Below the pieces are notes generated by a model. That model worked only from the letters and a program-made list of their open reading frames with translations, did no database searches and was not told the origin of the DNA. From a virus, in the IMG/VR virus record IMGVR_UViG_3300046357_000001, positions 1-62,216 of that record: DNA of 62,216 nt; one strand, written 5' to 3'. A program made the translations under genes and the position numbers. Positions 33,301 through 41,363 of this stretch are shown piece by piece. Within the stretch, counting starts at the first letter, position 1, and each line of letters opens with the position of its first letter.

Positions 33301-36093
33301 ATGCGCTTCGTTGGTATGAACCCTTCCTATGTGAAAACTGAAGAAGCCCAAGCCGTCATTGAGCGCCTGTACATGCAGTCTGGCAAGCTCGAAGGTGTGG
33401 CGGACTCTGCCAACATCTTTGCTCCTACTAAACCCAAGTACGGTTCAGAAAATGCTTTAACCGAGTTTGCTAAAAAAACCGTGTCTCAGCCAAAAGGTCT
33501 TAAAGAACGCTTAGGTAAGAACATAGCACTTGAAGCGGAAATGGAAATTGCTGACATGCGCGCTGCGGCTCGTGAAGTTCTCAATATTGGTTCCAAGTCT
33601 TTTAACAACGACCAGCAATTCACGCAGGCTATGGCCTCAATCCTCAAGGCCGACCAGTACATGCCGATGGTTAGCGCGTCGTTGGAGAGTGGGCCTCCTG
33701 AAATTTACGAAGATGCCAAGGGGTTGCGCCAAGTTCAAAGCTCGGGCAAAGATACTGCTATTGACGTGTTTAAAGCTGTTGAAAATGTCCCTGCTGGAAA
33801 TTCAGAAGGCAAGTTTGGTCTTTCGTCGGCGTACATGATTGCGCAACGTGCGACTAACAAAGGCCTGACAAAACTTGACTTGGGCAACCTTGGTGTTAAA
33901 GAGGGTGATCTCGAAGCTGCAATGGATGCGGCCAATGCAGACCCCAAGATGAAAGATGCGCTGGAAAGTGTCCGCGAAAAGTACAACTCTTACAACGCTG
34001 GACTCATTAAGTTCTTGGCCTCAACAGGCAAAATAACTAAAGCAACGGCTGAAAAGTGGTTGCAAGAGGGCGACTACGTGCCTTACTACCGCGTCCGTGA
34101 CGACGGTACTGCGGAGCTAGTGTTCGGTGGTGAAAAAACAATCACTATTGGCGACATCCGCCACCAACCGTACCTTGCTGAACTTGTAGGCGGAGAAACA
34201 AAAATCTTGCCGTTGAACGAGTCCATCATGCGTAACACCATGCTGATTGTTAAATCTGGTATGTCTAACCTTGCGGCCAAAGAAATGGGCTACGCAATGC
34301 AGATGCTTGGTAAAGGCGCTGGCCCTATTGACGCTAAGACGGGTTTAGCTACCAACAAAATGGCGATTAAAAAGGGTAAAAATCCCGGCGGCCCTAACAT
34401 TATTGTATTTGACCAAGAGCCAGACCCCAAAGACTCCAAGGACGACGGTCAACGCTACGTGCGTGTGGAAACTGAAGGAACCGTGGCAGAGGGTATCCCC
34501 ACCGCTTTGTTGGTGCGTAGCTTAGAAGGCGCACACTTGACGTTGCCTGCTTTCTTAAAGATTGGTGGTATTGCCGGTGACTTGCTACGCAAAGGCATTA
34601 CCCGTATGCCGCCGTACATCTTGCGCCAGCTCTACCGTGACCCAATGGCTGCATCGTTTACGGCTGGTTTGAACTACGGTCCATTCACGGCTGTGGTTAA
34701 GGCGGGTAAAGAGTTTATTGCGTCTAGCCGTGGCGAGAGCAAGACCAATGCGGAACTGATTAAAAAAGGTTTGGTGCAAAGTGGTATCTACACTGGCGAC
34801 CCAGACGATGTGTCAGCGTTTGCTTTGCAGTTGGCCAGCGGTAAAGGGCAAGGCACTGTCGATAGTTTCTTGGCTATGCTGGACCGCGCAGCCATCCGCG
34901 CTGACTCTGCAACACGTTCTTTGGTATACGACAACGCGCTTGCCAACGGTTTGTCCGAAGTCGAAGCCGACATGATGGTCATGGAGTCCATGAACTTCTA
35001 CAAACGTGGGCTGTCTCCAACCGTGCAGTACGCCAACCGTTTGATCCCGTTCATGAACGCACAGATTCAAGGTTTGAACGTGCTGTACAAAGCAGCCACT
35101 GGCAAGATGCCGTTCAACGAGCAACAGCAAATTAAGCGTAAGTTTTACAACAACGCACTTGTGCTGTTTGCTACGGGCTTTGCCTATGCAATGGCGATGG
35201 ACGACGATGAAACGTTCAAGAACGCCAAGCCTCGCGACAAGTACAGCAACTTCTTCGTGAACTTGCCCGGCGTTGATGAGCCTTTGAAGATTGCAATTCC
35301 ATACGAAGCTGGGTGGTTCTTCTCTGCGGCAGTAGCGGCAGTAGATGCGGTTAAAGCCGAGACCGATAATAAGCAACAGTTTGAAGCCATCCGCGATATG
35401 TTCTTAGGCGCTGTGCCCGGCTATAGCTCAAAGTTTGTGCCGCAAGCCGTCAAACCTTTGTTCGAAGTGTTCTTCAACAAGAGCTTCTTCTCAGGCAACA
35501 ACATCGAGTCAATGGGTATGCAGGGTAAGACTGCTGACCAACGCTACAACACCAGCACCACCGAAGGCGCGAAAATGTTGGCCAACGTATTGCCCGGCCT
35601 GTCACCCATTCAGGTTGACTACTTGGCCAAGGCGTACTTGGGCGCAGCGCCAATTCTGGCGTTGCAAGCTGCCGGTAGTTTGTTCGAGAAAGAAGGTGCG
35701 GTTGAAAAACCCGAAGCGCGGTTGTCACAGAACCCTGTGTTCGGTTCTATGTTCCAACGCACACATGGCGGGGCGGATGCGGACGTGGTGTTCAAGTTGG
35801 CGAACGAAGCTAAGCAAGCCAAGTCTTCGTTTGATAGCCTGAAGAAAAGCGGTGACCTTGGAGAAATGCAAGAGTTTGGGGAAACCCACCGCGAGGAGTT
35901 GGCAGCAGCTCCCGCAGCGGCAAGGTTCATATCCAATATGGGCAAGCTCAGAACTCAAGAAGAGCTAATTACCAACCGCGCTAACCTTACCGCCGCCGAG
36001 AAGCGCACGCGTATTGATGGTCTTGATGAAGCACGTCAGACTATCTCGAAGCAGTATATGCAAGCGATCAAGAAGATTGAGAGCCAGTTCTAA
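27376..36093 (+). CDS. Giant polyvalent internal protein with metallopeptidase motif
   Basis: A 2905-residue protein, the largest gene. Layout: an N-terminal YFPLPDGNSIKVPDSMTYQE segment; an Ala/Gly-rich helical region to ~residue 330; a very long, charged, coiled-coil region (~340-1750); a zinc-metallopeptidase motif HELTH at residues 1889-1893 followed by a Glu/Ala helix; then a C-terminal part (~2440-2750, with NRLIPFMNAQIQGLNVLYK) that matches the LPD38-type domain ending phage large polyvalent proteins. Such proteins are thought to be packaged and ejected with the DNA. The peptidase could process a virion or host protein. The final 26 bases overlap the leftward gene at 36068. Confidence 0.8.
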   Translation: MAKYFPLPDGNSIKVPDSMTYQEASALAQQDFPELFNEKPKAKKGLMADLAGSAQNLINIGRTGIGALTGNTTAAAEAGAERAKTLGEKYESGFQPQNIADKWNQGEYLGAAGEALSQIPSAVASIAPSVGQEMGLAATGRIAGGALGSLAGPGGTLIGQQVGQYALPLAVNFVQALGSQAQEKIAAQKAAGEKPDVDAMQLAPYAAGNAALNLVGTKIAMPSIFKKAIGQKVAGEAADETRKALVANALKVANRGTWNTIGRGVGGFAFGELPTEVLQDVLDRAAVGKPLADDDALKQYRDTTFNMLLASPLGAGFGVHQRAQARDTVVQDDALKQRQADAQNRQLAKQEAEQKAAAEAQAEADRKADPAYAEQFLQDYEARLAEFQGINTKKLGKDATFEEREILNENKAKKAELGAQLSADTQEYRQLKGLHEAAQNAPAQAEMFPETRGGQTPGAQQVAQDEQQRALYGQQSAIQVPAAPAGMTSQPALPETVPDYLQQARALKTQIEPLQTQMQQTSDLNRKLALGKQLTDINSAIVEAEKAAKKQGKSPQDQIKALAYQMSAAEINGDHEAQITIAQKLLALGVTDLSKLPQAFDLKATKKQFSETQAEFDTRAGEAIASGREGNRAQQNKITAEAAKLGKIGENYQPTGEEYSRDARQERQTQNEILKMEDQAAMNKGQTAQYTLFGEDTGSRPQVRTDAQGNVKELPGKDLTFGTPLTSSQRSGTGALSTNTRARLQAALQIAQATGNRQAVSDAVAALKDLKAREEAQAGAGDQTYNFAELEKASGQKMPANVAAQQNAADARDTAYANVVDLVSKYNQGKAKKEALDRARDFLIENLAKDIETSRGKPLTTAEQLQVQDQANKLLDELIGRFGDTRNVSSVGTGYFTAESKGPGYRTFANPYAAAMSIQEGLDNIRNKGVEGRLGSTTVEAKTTPTETTPAMVMDQLHRVLNADITDADRQTAIQIADNLKALANNKESLALASDWLYQLNTGKAQPTTGAGTGNRRTYTPAEQSALTKDVKALLATAELGKRSETEGGKTAIQEELPGVEAAGTVFGSQKEFDDYLASDALVQIRKDQGLVTQTVSRLKAVAAPFAKKAEGLRVQLASLQAKYAAAQQVSADEVDLAKAMSAEAKANLKAVIDRLDAELWQHQEAYIQASITFGFSVKTAEELSANIEANARDYTEPQRKALSDYRKAKRALAKEVAKDPQSLVWPSATFKERDDWVNATFGQHQINVIKAQAEVVHATQTYRMAMARSQTQQSVVKFLDTDLNLQMQLQGELAEMDRAGESLLNAGVALELAKQKQDRSHKSKKSLQLATSDISAAMQIEQEALAAAQGKQNLELAQINATATELAAAEAEANKADTLIERQRKQRERDQETLYAENIYDREKRDREERRLDNESRARLEGIPGQRLDFSKRREMLNVVDSSRDAEDQITFNIEDSNRALDQINKNIELQQTAIDNVQVIIGVLKPKKRLGTKQTVDLEHAERKLQDATAALEKSKQSKQVFERAIARSESALTRLNKRVEEISKAFSNDAEVQKKIKASATRRIASRENQLDTLSQKLNNIRDDEANRPERTKIRHEIAKKKREIRDIRGQIEGERGLTRTVLHMPQATVDRLQTIADNTALPETVRNAAEAKLNLQADLDEEASLTPVAKPTKEDESQEAVAARKALGKRKLGPVVKDVYTGKTSQAGTVKGLTGNQALKQTIKGDALRQAFARIEYLDDLYERTQAALDRATDPEKIAKFKSNLSTIEADRNKAEAHTDGFTPIGVGTDATQATSSVQTLLNNEGKDALADGRTLDVLRNIIATTDVPFIRENAEKLLAFVSRTRIMYSPDITVNGEAVPAAYNAQENAVGVRPGFESESNVVHELTHAATMRALEGPEEKLNADQLAAKREITGIYNRLTADGTLKGQYAAKNVKEFVSEVQSNADLRKKLGSVKMFGSTALRKIFDAIMRFVGMNPSYVKTEEAQAVIERLYMQSGKLEGVADSANIFAPTKPKYGSENALTEFAKKTVSQPKGLKERLGKNIALEAEMEIADMRAAAREVLNIGSKSFNNDQQFTQAMASILKADQYMPMVSASLESGPPEIYEDAKGLRQVQSSGKDTAIDVFKAVENVPAGNSEGKFGLSSAYMIAQRATNKGLTKLDLGNLGVKEGDLEAAMDAANADPKMKDALESVREKYNSYNAGLIKFLASTGKITKATAEKWLQEGDYVPYYRVRDDGTAELVFGGEKTITIGDIRHQPYLAELVGGETKILPLNESIMRNTMLIVKSGMSNLAAKEMGYAMQMLGKGAGPIDAKTGLATNKMAIKKGKNPGGPNIIVFDQEPDPKDSKDDGQRYVRVETEGTVAEGIPTALLVRSLEGAHLTLPAFLKIGGIAGDLLRKGITRMPPYILRQLYRDPMAASFTAGLNYGPFTAVVKAGKEFIASSRGESKTNAELIKKGLVQSGIYTGDPDDVSAFALQLASGKGQGTVDSFLAMLDRAAIRADSATRSLVYDNALANGLSEVEADMMVMESMNFYKRGLSPTVQYANRLIPFMNAQIQGLNVLYKAATGKMPFNEQQQIKRKFYNNALVLFATGFAYAMAMDDDETFKNAKPRDKYSNFFVNLPGVDEPLKIAIPYEAGWFFSAAVAAVDAVKAETDNKQQFEAIRDMFLGAVPGYSSKFVPQAVKPLFEVFFNKSFFSGNNIESMGMQGKTADQRYNTSTTEGAKMLANVLPGLSPIQVDYLAKAYLGAAPILALQAAGSLFEKEGAVEKPEARLSQNPVFGSMFQRTHGGADADVVFKLANEAKQAKSSFDSLKKSGDLGEMQEFGETHREELAAAPAAARFISNMGKLRTQEELITNRANLTAAEKRTRIDGLDEARQTISKQYMQAIKKIESQF

Positions 36094-36271
36094 AGAACCA
36101 GACTCCGATGAGGCCGTTGCGGATGCCGGGCGTAGCCCGAGCATCCAGCATCCTTAGTTTGATGGCTTCCTTTAGGCCAGCTTCACGGATGGCGGTGGTA
36201 TCAAGGCAGGGGATGAAAAACCCCTGCCCCTTCTCAGTCTGCTCCCAAGGATAGTGAATCGCGAGTTTCAT
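36068..36271 (-). CDS. Small conserved protein after primase gene
   Basis: A 67-residue protein translated leftward, overlapping the end of the primase-helicase gene by 38 bases and, tail to tail, the giant structural gene by 26. The central part (CLDTTAIREAGLKEAIKLRM) and the ending (IRNGLIGVWFFRTG) are conserved-looking; basic residues could bind DNA. It is the last gene of the leftward module. No function known. Confidence 0.75.
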   Translation of the reverse strand: MKLAIHYPWEQTEKGQGFFIPCLDTTAIREAGLKEAIKLRMLDARATPGIRNGLIGVWFFRTGSQSS

Positions 36272-39125
36272 CGTCCATGTCCGAGATACGACAGCTAACT
36301 TTCAATACCGAGACACGCATCTGCGGGCCTTGTGTACGCGCTGTCATGTTCTTCTTAGGCATATGGGACACCGCATACGTGCCAGCCAACTGCCGCTTGA
36401 AGTCAGAATACCCGAAACTCATGGAAGAGCAATACGCTTTGAGCAGTTGTTCCTCAATATAGAAGTCAACGTGGTCTGGCGTAAAGCCGTGCTCTACACG
36501 CCCCATGATCTGTGAACGCGTTGTGGACTTGTCCACTTCCCCGCCACGGCCCAGCTCCGCCAAGATGCTGCCAGCGTTCTCACGCACAACAATGAAGTGG
36601 CCGTAGTTCTCGCGGGTAAACGAGTTCAACACATCTTCCGCGCTACGAGCGTTCGACTTGATGCTGCCGCGCATACTAGCCAAGGCTTTCTTCAAGCACG
36701 CAATGATGGGCTTGCTCGGTACATGCACGATACCCAGTTCTTTGGCAATGATGCGCCCAGTCACGATGGTGGAGATGCCGGCCATCCAGAAACGCTCGTC
36801 GTTGGTAGCCCCGAACTCTTTGTACATTGCTTCGCCAGCTTCGCGCACCATGCTCTGCAAGCTGTCTGCGTGGTCAACCATGTACTGTGCAAAAAGGTAG
36901 CCAGCCACAGCGTAGTTCTGCTGCAACGATTTCAGGAGTTCGATCTCGTACGGTTCCCACTCAAGGACGCGTGTTGGGAGAAACTCGATCAAGCGGCGCA
37001 GCTCACCTTCGGATGAGTGCTTACGCCCCCCTGTCAGGCCATCGACCACATGCGTGTTGGAAGACATGATCGCGCAGGTCATCCACGTACTGTTGTTGAT
37101 ACGCTCTTTGTTGGCGCCAGACTCCATACGCTCCTTGCCGCGGCCCTCGGTCATATCCAGCAGGAACTCAGGCAACCACTCAAAGTTAGCGCGGTTCTTA
37201 CTTGTCAGCTCGTCAGTGATGAGTGGGTGGCTGTTTAGCAAACCAAGGCGCTGTTGCATGGCAACAGGCGAAGTGCTCTTACCTGTACGGTAATGAACTG
37301 GGTGGCCCCACACAGATGCGGCGGCTTCCAAAGCCAGTGACTTACCCGTACCTGACTCGGTGGAGCCCACGTGGTACGTCATGCCGTAGATGCCGGTGAA
37401 GCGCATAAGTGGAGCGCCCATACCCGCCAACATGATCGTCAAGTGCTCCCACATTTCTTTGCGTACGTACATCTGCATGACGTCGCGCCACGCTTCGATT
37501 GAGCCCGTTGGTTTGGTGTTGTTGACGATGTTCTCAAGGCCGGGCATAGGCACAGCCAGTGGGGGTTTACCCTTAGAGAATATCTTGCCAGCGAACACAT
37601 AAGTGTTGTCTGGTTGCCAGCCGTAGTTGGCGGGGACTTTGGTTGGTGCTTTACTTGTGCTTGCTTGCTCCACAGCTGCTCTCACATAATCAAATAGGTT
37701 TTTATCGTTACCGGAACCAAACGCCGCAATGATGTTTTGGTTAGCCAATGCCTTGACCGTTTCGTCTTTACTGACGATGGCCTTTTGGGACATGGTGATC
37801 GTCTCCGCGCCTTCAGGACGGATGCTCAACATGTGTACGGTGTGTTCACCGTTGTGCTTCAGGATGTCCACCACGAACAAGTCGTGAGGAACCACCATGA
37901 TTTGGCGCTTGCTCTTGTTGCCTTCGGTGTCTTCGTCTTCCTTCTCCATGAAAACACCACCACGCGCACCGTAGGCATAGCCTTTGGGTGGGGTAGGGCG
38001 AATAACCTTGTACACGTCTTCGTGGGCGGCATCAGGAATATGCACTTCAATCTCTTTGGCTTCGGTCTCGACCAAGACTTCGCGACCTAACGCGAGGGGG
38101 TTGGTGATCTTGCCGAAGTGTGAACACCCGTCACATACGCCGGGATTCTCGCTGTCAAACTTGACGCAACCGTACGGCCCTTTGATCTCATTCAGCTTCT
38201 GGTGCATACGCTCGTGCGTGTATGGGTGCAACTCCGTCAACCAGATCGCAGCCTTCTCACCGTCCGCGCAGGGCTTGGCAATACTCAACCAGCCGCGCCA
38301 CAGGGGTTCCATGCCGTCATCACTGGCGTTGTCCACGAAGTGCTTGAGCTGGGCGCACCCCTTGCCTGCATTGGTCACCTTCAAGATGCTCTTGAACATG
38401 GTCGTGCTGTTCTCCATGAGCTTCACGCCAGTAGCGGTAACAGGCGCGTTTGACGGACGCTGGCCGGGCAAGCTCAACGCGGAGGGTGTCGCTACTGCCG
38501 CAGGCGCAATACTCGTCAACTGGCTCACCACATGAGCCTTGAGAGTTTCGAAGTCGAATATGTCGCCCTCCACCTTTAGCTTTACAGGGCGTGGGGTTTC
38601 GTACTTCTCTTTGAAGTTCACGGTGTCAGGTATGCGTAAGACGCGAGCTGCGTCAGCAGTCACGGTCATGTCGATGCTCAGCTTCTGTTGCTTACACAGG
38701 CGCTTGAAGTTCTCGGCCAAGGGTTTCCACTCAGCGATCTCAACCGCTTCCGTGAAAGGCCAGTAGCAGTGCAAGCCACCACCAGACACAACGATCCACG
38801 GCGTGCCTAGCAAGTCCAACCCTGTCTCAGCAGTGAACGTCTTGAGCGCGAACGCAGCCTTCTTCATGGACTCGTAGCCGTCCATATCAATGAACAACGC
38901 CTTGATGTAGCGTGCGTTCTCGGCCTTACGCTTCTTGGCATTGTCGAATGTAGCCAATGCAAAAAACACATCGGTCTTCTGCTCCACCCAAGTGTCTACC
39001 TTGGGGTAAAAATCCTCCAAGTTCTCAACGAACAGGTGTTCTTTTTTCTTAGTTAGCTCTGCCGTACAGTACGTCCCGTGGCCCGGAGACGGCAAAACCA
39101 CCGCTAGGAATTCAAGCGGGTTCAT
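36234..39125 (-). CDS. Primase-polymerase / DNA helicase fusion
   Basis: A 963-residue replication protein. The N-terminus (residues ~60-200) has an archaeo-eukaryotic-primase-like core: FIDMDG (Asp80/Asp82), SGGGLHCYWPF (114-124) and RVLRIPDTVNFKEK. Residues ~320-336 hold a Cys/His cluster (C320, C331, C334, H336), probably a zinc site next to a PriCT-like linker. The C-terminal part (~370-963) is a DUF927-type superfamily 3-like ATPase with a Walker A GSTESGTGKS (587-596), a Walker B PLITDE (634-639) and an RRLIEF arginine motif. It would prime and unwind phage DNA ahead of the phage polymerase. It leads a block of replication genes. Confidence 0.88.
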   Translation of the reverse strand: MNPLEFLAVVLPSPGHGTYCTAELTKKKEHLFVENLEDFYPKVDTWVEQKTDVFFALATFDNAKKRKAENARYIKALFIDMDGYESMKKAAFALKTFTAETGLDLLGTPWIVVSGGGLHCYWPFTEAVEIAEWKPLAENFKRLCKQQKLSIDMTVTADAARVLRIPDTVNFKEKYETPRPVKLKVEGDIFDFETLKAHVVSQLTSIAPAAVATPSALSLPGQRPSNAPVTATGVKLMENSTTMFKSILKVTNAGKGCAQLKHFVDNASDDGMEPLWRGWLSIAKPCADGEKAAIWLTELHPYTHERMHQKLNEIKGPYGCVKFDSENPGVCDGCSHFGKITNPLALGREVLVETEAKEIEVHIPDAAHEDVYKVIRPTPPKGYAYGARGGVFMEKEDEDTEGNKSKRQIMVVPHDLFVVDILKHNGEHTVHMLSIRPEGAETITMSQKAIVSKDETVKALANQNIIAAFGSGNDKNLFDYVRAAVEQASTSKAPTKVPANYGWQPDNTYVFAGKIFSKGKPPLAVPMPGLENIVNNTKPTGSIEAWRDVMQMYVRKEMWEHLTIMLAGMGAPLMRFTGIYGMTYHVGSTESGTGKSLALEAAASVWGHPVHYRTGKSTSPVAMQQRLGLLNSHPLITDELTSKNRANFEWLPEFLLDMTEGRGKERMESGANKERINNSTWMTCAIMSSNTHVVDGLTGGRKHSSEGELRRLIEFLPTRVLEWEPYEIELLKSLQQNYAVAGYLFAQYMVDHADSLQSMVREAGEAMYKEFGATNDERFWMAGISTIVTGRIIAKELGIVHVPSKPIIACLKKALASMRGSIKSNARSAEDVLNSFTRENYGHFIVVRENAGSILAELGRGGEVDKSTTRSQIMGRVEHGFTPDHVDFYIEEQLLKAYCSSMSFGYSDFKRQLAGTYAVSHMPKKNMTARTQGPQMRVSVLKVSCRISDMDDETRDSLSLGAD

Positions 39126-39140
39126 AGTCGTCCTTGATTT

Positions 39141-39338
39141 TTATTTGAAGAGGTCGAGCTGGGCAGGGTCGATCGGGGGGAACTCGTCGTGTGGGGCCAG
39201 TGCCGTGAAGCGGCGCAGCAACTCGTACTGCCAATCCAAAGGCATACCGTTCACCTTGGCTATCTGGTGTGCGGCCATGTTGATGAGCTCGGTGTTGCTC
39301 AGGGTGCGAGGTTGTATATCTTGCATATTTTTCTCCAT
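39141..39338 (-). CDS. Small conserved protein upstream of primase
   Basis: A 65-residue protein ending PHDEFPPIDPAQLDLFK, with a helix-forming middle (LDWQYELLRRFTAL). This frame is chosen over an overlapping frame (39112-39354) that is Arg/His/Pro-rich and shadow-like. It overlaps the HTH gene by 40 bases. Function unknown. Confidence 0.7.
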   Translation of the reverse strand: MEKNMQDIQPRTLSNTELINMAAHQIAKVNGMPLDWQYELLRRFTALAPHDEFPPIDPAQLDLFK

Positions 39339-39577
39339 GCGTCGTCCGCATCACGGGCGCTCTGTAGTATTTTTAAAAGCAATTCGGCGCGTTCTTGATA
39401 GGCAGGGAAGATGTCCTTGCCCAAGAACCAGTTGTAGACAGTCTGTCGTGTCACGCCCAAGGATTTGGATACGCGCACAACAGAAAAGTCATGGTAGATG
39501 CACCAGCGGCCGAGTTGGTTGCCCAACGACTTCTGTGCGTCACCTACTTCGTTGATGAGTTTTTGTGAGTATGCCAT
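39299..39577 (-). CDS. HTH DNA-binding regulator
   Basis: A 92-residue protein with a helix-turn-helix: VVRVSKSLGVTRQTVYNWFLG fits the recognition pattern of Cro/CI or resolvase-like HTH domains (S-x-LGVTRQTVYNW). No metal or cofactor sites are seen. As the only clear small DNA-binding regulator in the early module, it is a good candidate to bind the operator-like repeats at 41315, 53634 and 59461. The link is an inference. Confidence 0.8.
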   Translation of the reverse strand: MAYSQKLINEVGDAQKSLGNQLGRWCIYHDFSVVRVSKSLGVTRQTVYNWFLGKDIFPAYQERAELLLKILQSARDADDAWRKICKIYNLAP

Positions 39578-39586
39578 TGGTTAGGT

Positions 39587-39658
39587 GGGGTACTCAGTGC
39601 ATCAGGGGGGCAGGTTCCCATAGGGATGACAATCCATTCCGTCAACAGTGAGTACCCC
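39587..39658. repeat. Long inverted repeat between SSB and HTH genes
   Basis: Ten-base arms GGGGTACTCA (39587-39596) and TGAGTACCCC (39649-39658) enclose 52 bases. The RNA from the leftward strand would form a stem-loop with a structured interior (short internal GGATTGTCATCCC element). There is no terminal T-run, so it is more likely a processing, stability or translation-control element between the SSB gene and the HTH gene than a terminator. Confidence 0.6.
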
Positions 39659-39667
39659 GAACTCTAG

Positions 39668-40642
39668 TTAGTCTTCGTCGTCCCAACCACCAACCACATC
39701 GGCCAGTGATTTCTTAGCTGGCACAGCGCTTGGGGCTTTCTCGGTCTTACGCACAGCTGGCTCGGCTTCGTCTTCCTCGGCTTCAGCCACTGGTGCTGGC
39801 TTGGCCTTGGCTTTTGCTTTCGGTGCAGGAGCCGGTGCGTCTTCCGCGTCTTCCTCAACCACAGGAGCAACGGCTGGCTTGGCTTTAGGAGCTGCGCCTT
39901 GCAATGCGTCTGCTGGCTTAGCGCCGTCAGTTGCGCCGACGTTCATCACGATGGCCTTGGCAGCATCAGGAGTCTTACCCTGCTCTTGGGCTTGGGTGTA
40001 CTCGTCGTCAGTCAACCAGCGCATAGCCTTGAAGTGAATCTTGGGAGCCTCGGCCTTGGTGTCGAACTTCATGCGGGTCACGACCATGCTGGGGTCAACA
40101 GACTGGGCGACCAACCAACGAGCGTAGGCTTGCAGGGGGCGGTTGTCGCCTTCTTCTTTGCCAAAGATCGATGTAGCTGGCAAGGCCAGTTGCATCACGT
40201 CGCCTTCGATGTCGTTAGCCAGAGCCACAGCCAAACGCTGTTGGTAACGGCAAGCACGGCTATTGCCAGTGCCTGAACCAGCGATGTTTTGCTCACAGCT
40301 CTCGCAAGTCTTAGACTGAGTGGCCTTGGCTTGTGGGCTAGGCTTGTCGCCGTCTTGTGACCAGCAGTCGGGTTGTGCGGCTGTCTCACCATCGTACTTG
40401 GCGGCGTAGAAGATACGCGACACTTTAGGTGCGGCCTTCACGATCACCACGTCAAGGAAGCGCTCGTCAATAGCGGCGATCTCTTTGCCCGAAGACATCA
40501 AGCGGAACACACCGCCCTTGATAGAGATGCGCTTGCCACCAGCTGCGCCACCACCGGCCAGAGCCTTAGCGATGTCAGACAGCTCGCCAGTACGGGCGAA
40601 TGAAGGGAGTTGTGCGGGGTTGAAAAGGGCTACGTTGCTCAT
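39668..40642 (-). CDS. Single-stranded DNA-binding protein
   Basis: A 324-residue protein. The core (residues ~40-215) has a KRISIKGGVFRLMSSGKE start and a four-cysteine cluster (C103, C123, C126, C140 region, CESCEQNIAG), likely zinc-bound. The C-terminal ~110 residues are a disordered Ala/Pro/Glu/Lys tail ending in GGWDDED, an acidic tip typical of SSBs that recruit replication partners. Located with replication genes. It coats ssDNA during phage replication. Family match is by architecture. Confidence 0.72.
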   Translation of the reverse strand: MSNVALFNPAQLPSFARTGELSDIAKALAGGGAAGGKRISIKGGVFRLMSSGKEIAAIDERFLDVVIVKAAPKVSRIFYAAKYDGETAAQPDCWSQDGDKPSPQAKATQSKTCESCEQNIAGSGTGNSRACRYQQRLAVALANDIEGDVMQLALPATSIFGKEEGDNRPLQAYARWLVAQSVDPSMVVTRMKFDTKAEAPKIHFKAMRWLTDDEYTQAQEQGKTPDAAKAIVMNVGATDGAKPADALQGAAPKAKPAVAPVVEEDAEDAPAPAPKAKAKAKPAPVAEAEEDEAEPAVRKTEKAPSAVPAKKSLADVVGGWDDED

Positions 40643-40872
40643 TTGGTTTCTCCTGTGATGAAAGCGTGGAATTGTTTTGCGTGGTCGATCAACTGTGCTG
40701 GCGTCAACATGCCGCCGTTGATCTTGTGATGGGCGAGGGCTTTCTCAAGTGCAGACTCGCGTCCCCACTGTGCCGCACGGATGGTGTCTACTTCTTGCGC
40801 TGTGGAAAACGCTTCGACTTGTTCCGCCGTTGGCTCAAGAATCTCTACGGTTGGTTGTTTCTTCGTTGTCAT
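40639..40872 (-). CDS. Small early protein coupled to SSB
   Basis: A 77-residue protein whose stop overlaps the SSB start (ATGA). Helical, with ATAEQVEAF-type N-terminus and a DHAKQFHAFI segment. No identifiable motif; position suggests an SSB accessory role. Confidence 0.7.
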   Translation of the reverse strand: MTTKKQPTVEILEPTAEQVEAFSTAQEVDTIRAAQWGRESALEKALAHHKINGGMLTPAQLIDHAKQFHAFITGETK

Positions 40873-40875
40873 AGT

Positions 40876-41286
40876 TTACTTAGCTGAAGGTTTGCGTACC
40901 GAAATGTCATACTCCGCATTGGAGTTCAGGCCGGGCGGTACGACCCCGGGGTTTTCTTCGAGGAACTGCTTCATGTTGGTCTGCGCGATGCGCTTCTCAA
41001 ACAAGTCCAGTGCATCATGTTCAGTGACGAAAGACTTGAAGCTGTCCCAGTCGGATGTGGAGTAGCGCGTCTTCACAGACAGCACCACGGTTCCTTGGTC
41101 CGTGCGCACAGATGTCACGCCGAGCGCTTGCATCTGTTCTTTCATTGCGGTCACGACTTCTGCTTGCTGTGCCTTGATGAGTTCGACTTGGGTGTCGTAC
41201 TCGCGGGTCAGTTCAGAAACGCGGTCGCGCATCTTACGGTAGATTTTGGCCAGCTTATCCAGCGGCACTAAAGTATCTTGGCTCAT
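40876..41286 (-). CDS. Conserved early protein, coiled-coil
   Basis: A 136-residue protein with an N-terminal helical region (IYRKMRDRVSELTREYDTQ), a short beta segment (TVVLSVKTRYSTSDWDSF) and a conserved-looking end (FLEENPGVVPPGLNSN). It is the first gene of the SSB operon, about 30 bases downstream of an operator-like site, with AGGAGAAGTAA before ATG at 41286. Function unknown; recombination or replication accessory is possible. Confidence 0.7.
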   Translation of the reverse strand: MSQDTLVPLDKLAKIYRKMRDRVSELTREYDTQVELIKAQQAEVVTAMKEQMQALGVTSVRTDQGTVVLSVKTRYSTSDWDSFKSFVTEHDALDLFEKRIAQTNMKQFLEENPGVVPPGLNSNAEYDISVRKPSAK

Positions 41287-41314
41287 TTACTTCTCCTATG
41301 AATTTGTTTTGTTG

Positions 41315-41330
41315 TGTCTAAGGTTGGACA
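41315..41330 (-). promoter_or_regulatory. Operator-like site A
   Basis: TGTCTAAGGTTGGACA, an imperfect 16-bp palindrome (arms TGTC/GACA). The same 16-mer pattern (TGTCTAANGNTGKACA) recurs at 53634-53649 and 59461-59476. It lies just after the -10 of the promoter at 41330-41357, a position suited to repression of the SSB operon. Confidence 0.6.
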
Positions 41331-41357
41331 GTGTACATGTTTTTATATGTTGGGCAA
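41330..41357 (-). promoter_or_regulatory. Promoter-like element for SSB operon
   Basis: On the leftward strand TTGCCC (41357-41352), 16 bases, then TACACT (41335-41330), preceded by TG. It reads into the 41286 gene start. The -10 overlaps operator-like site A. The TTGCCC and TGTACACT boxes match those before the small terminase and the 7415 gene. Confidence 0.5.
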
Positions 41358-41363
41358 CTCCTT

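Noticed and set aside
39112-39354. 80-codon leftward ORF
   Set aside because: Overlaps the 39141-39338 gene in another frame and is Arg/His/Pro-rich, like a shadow frame.
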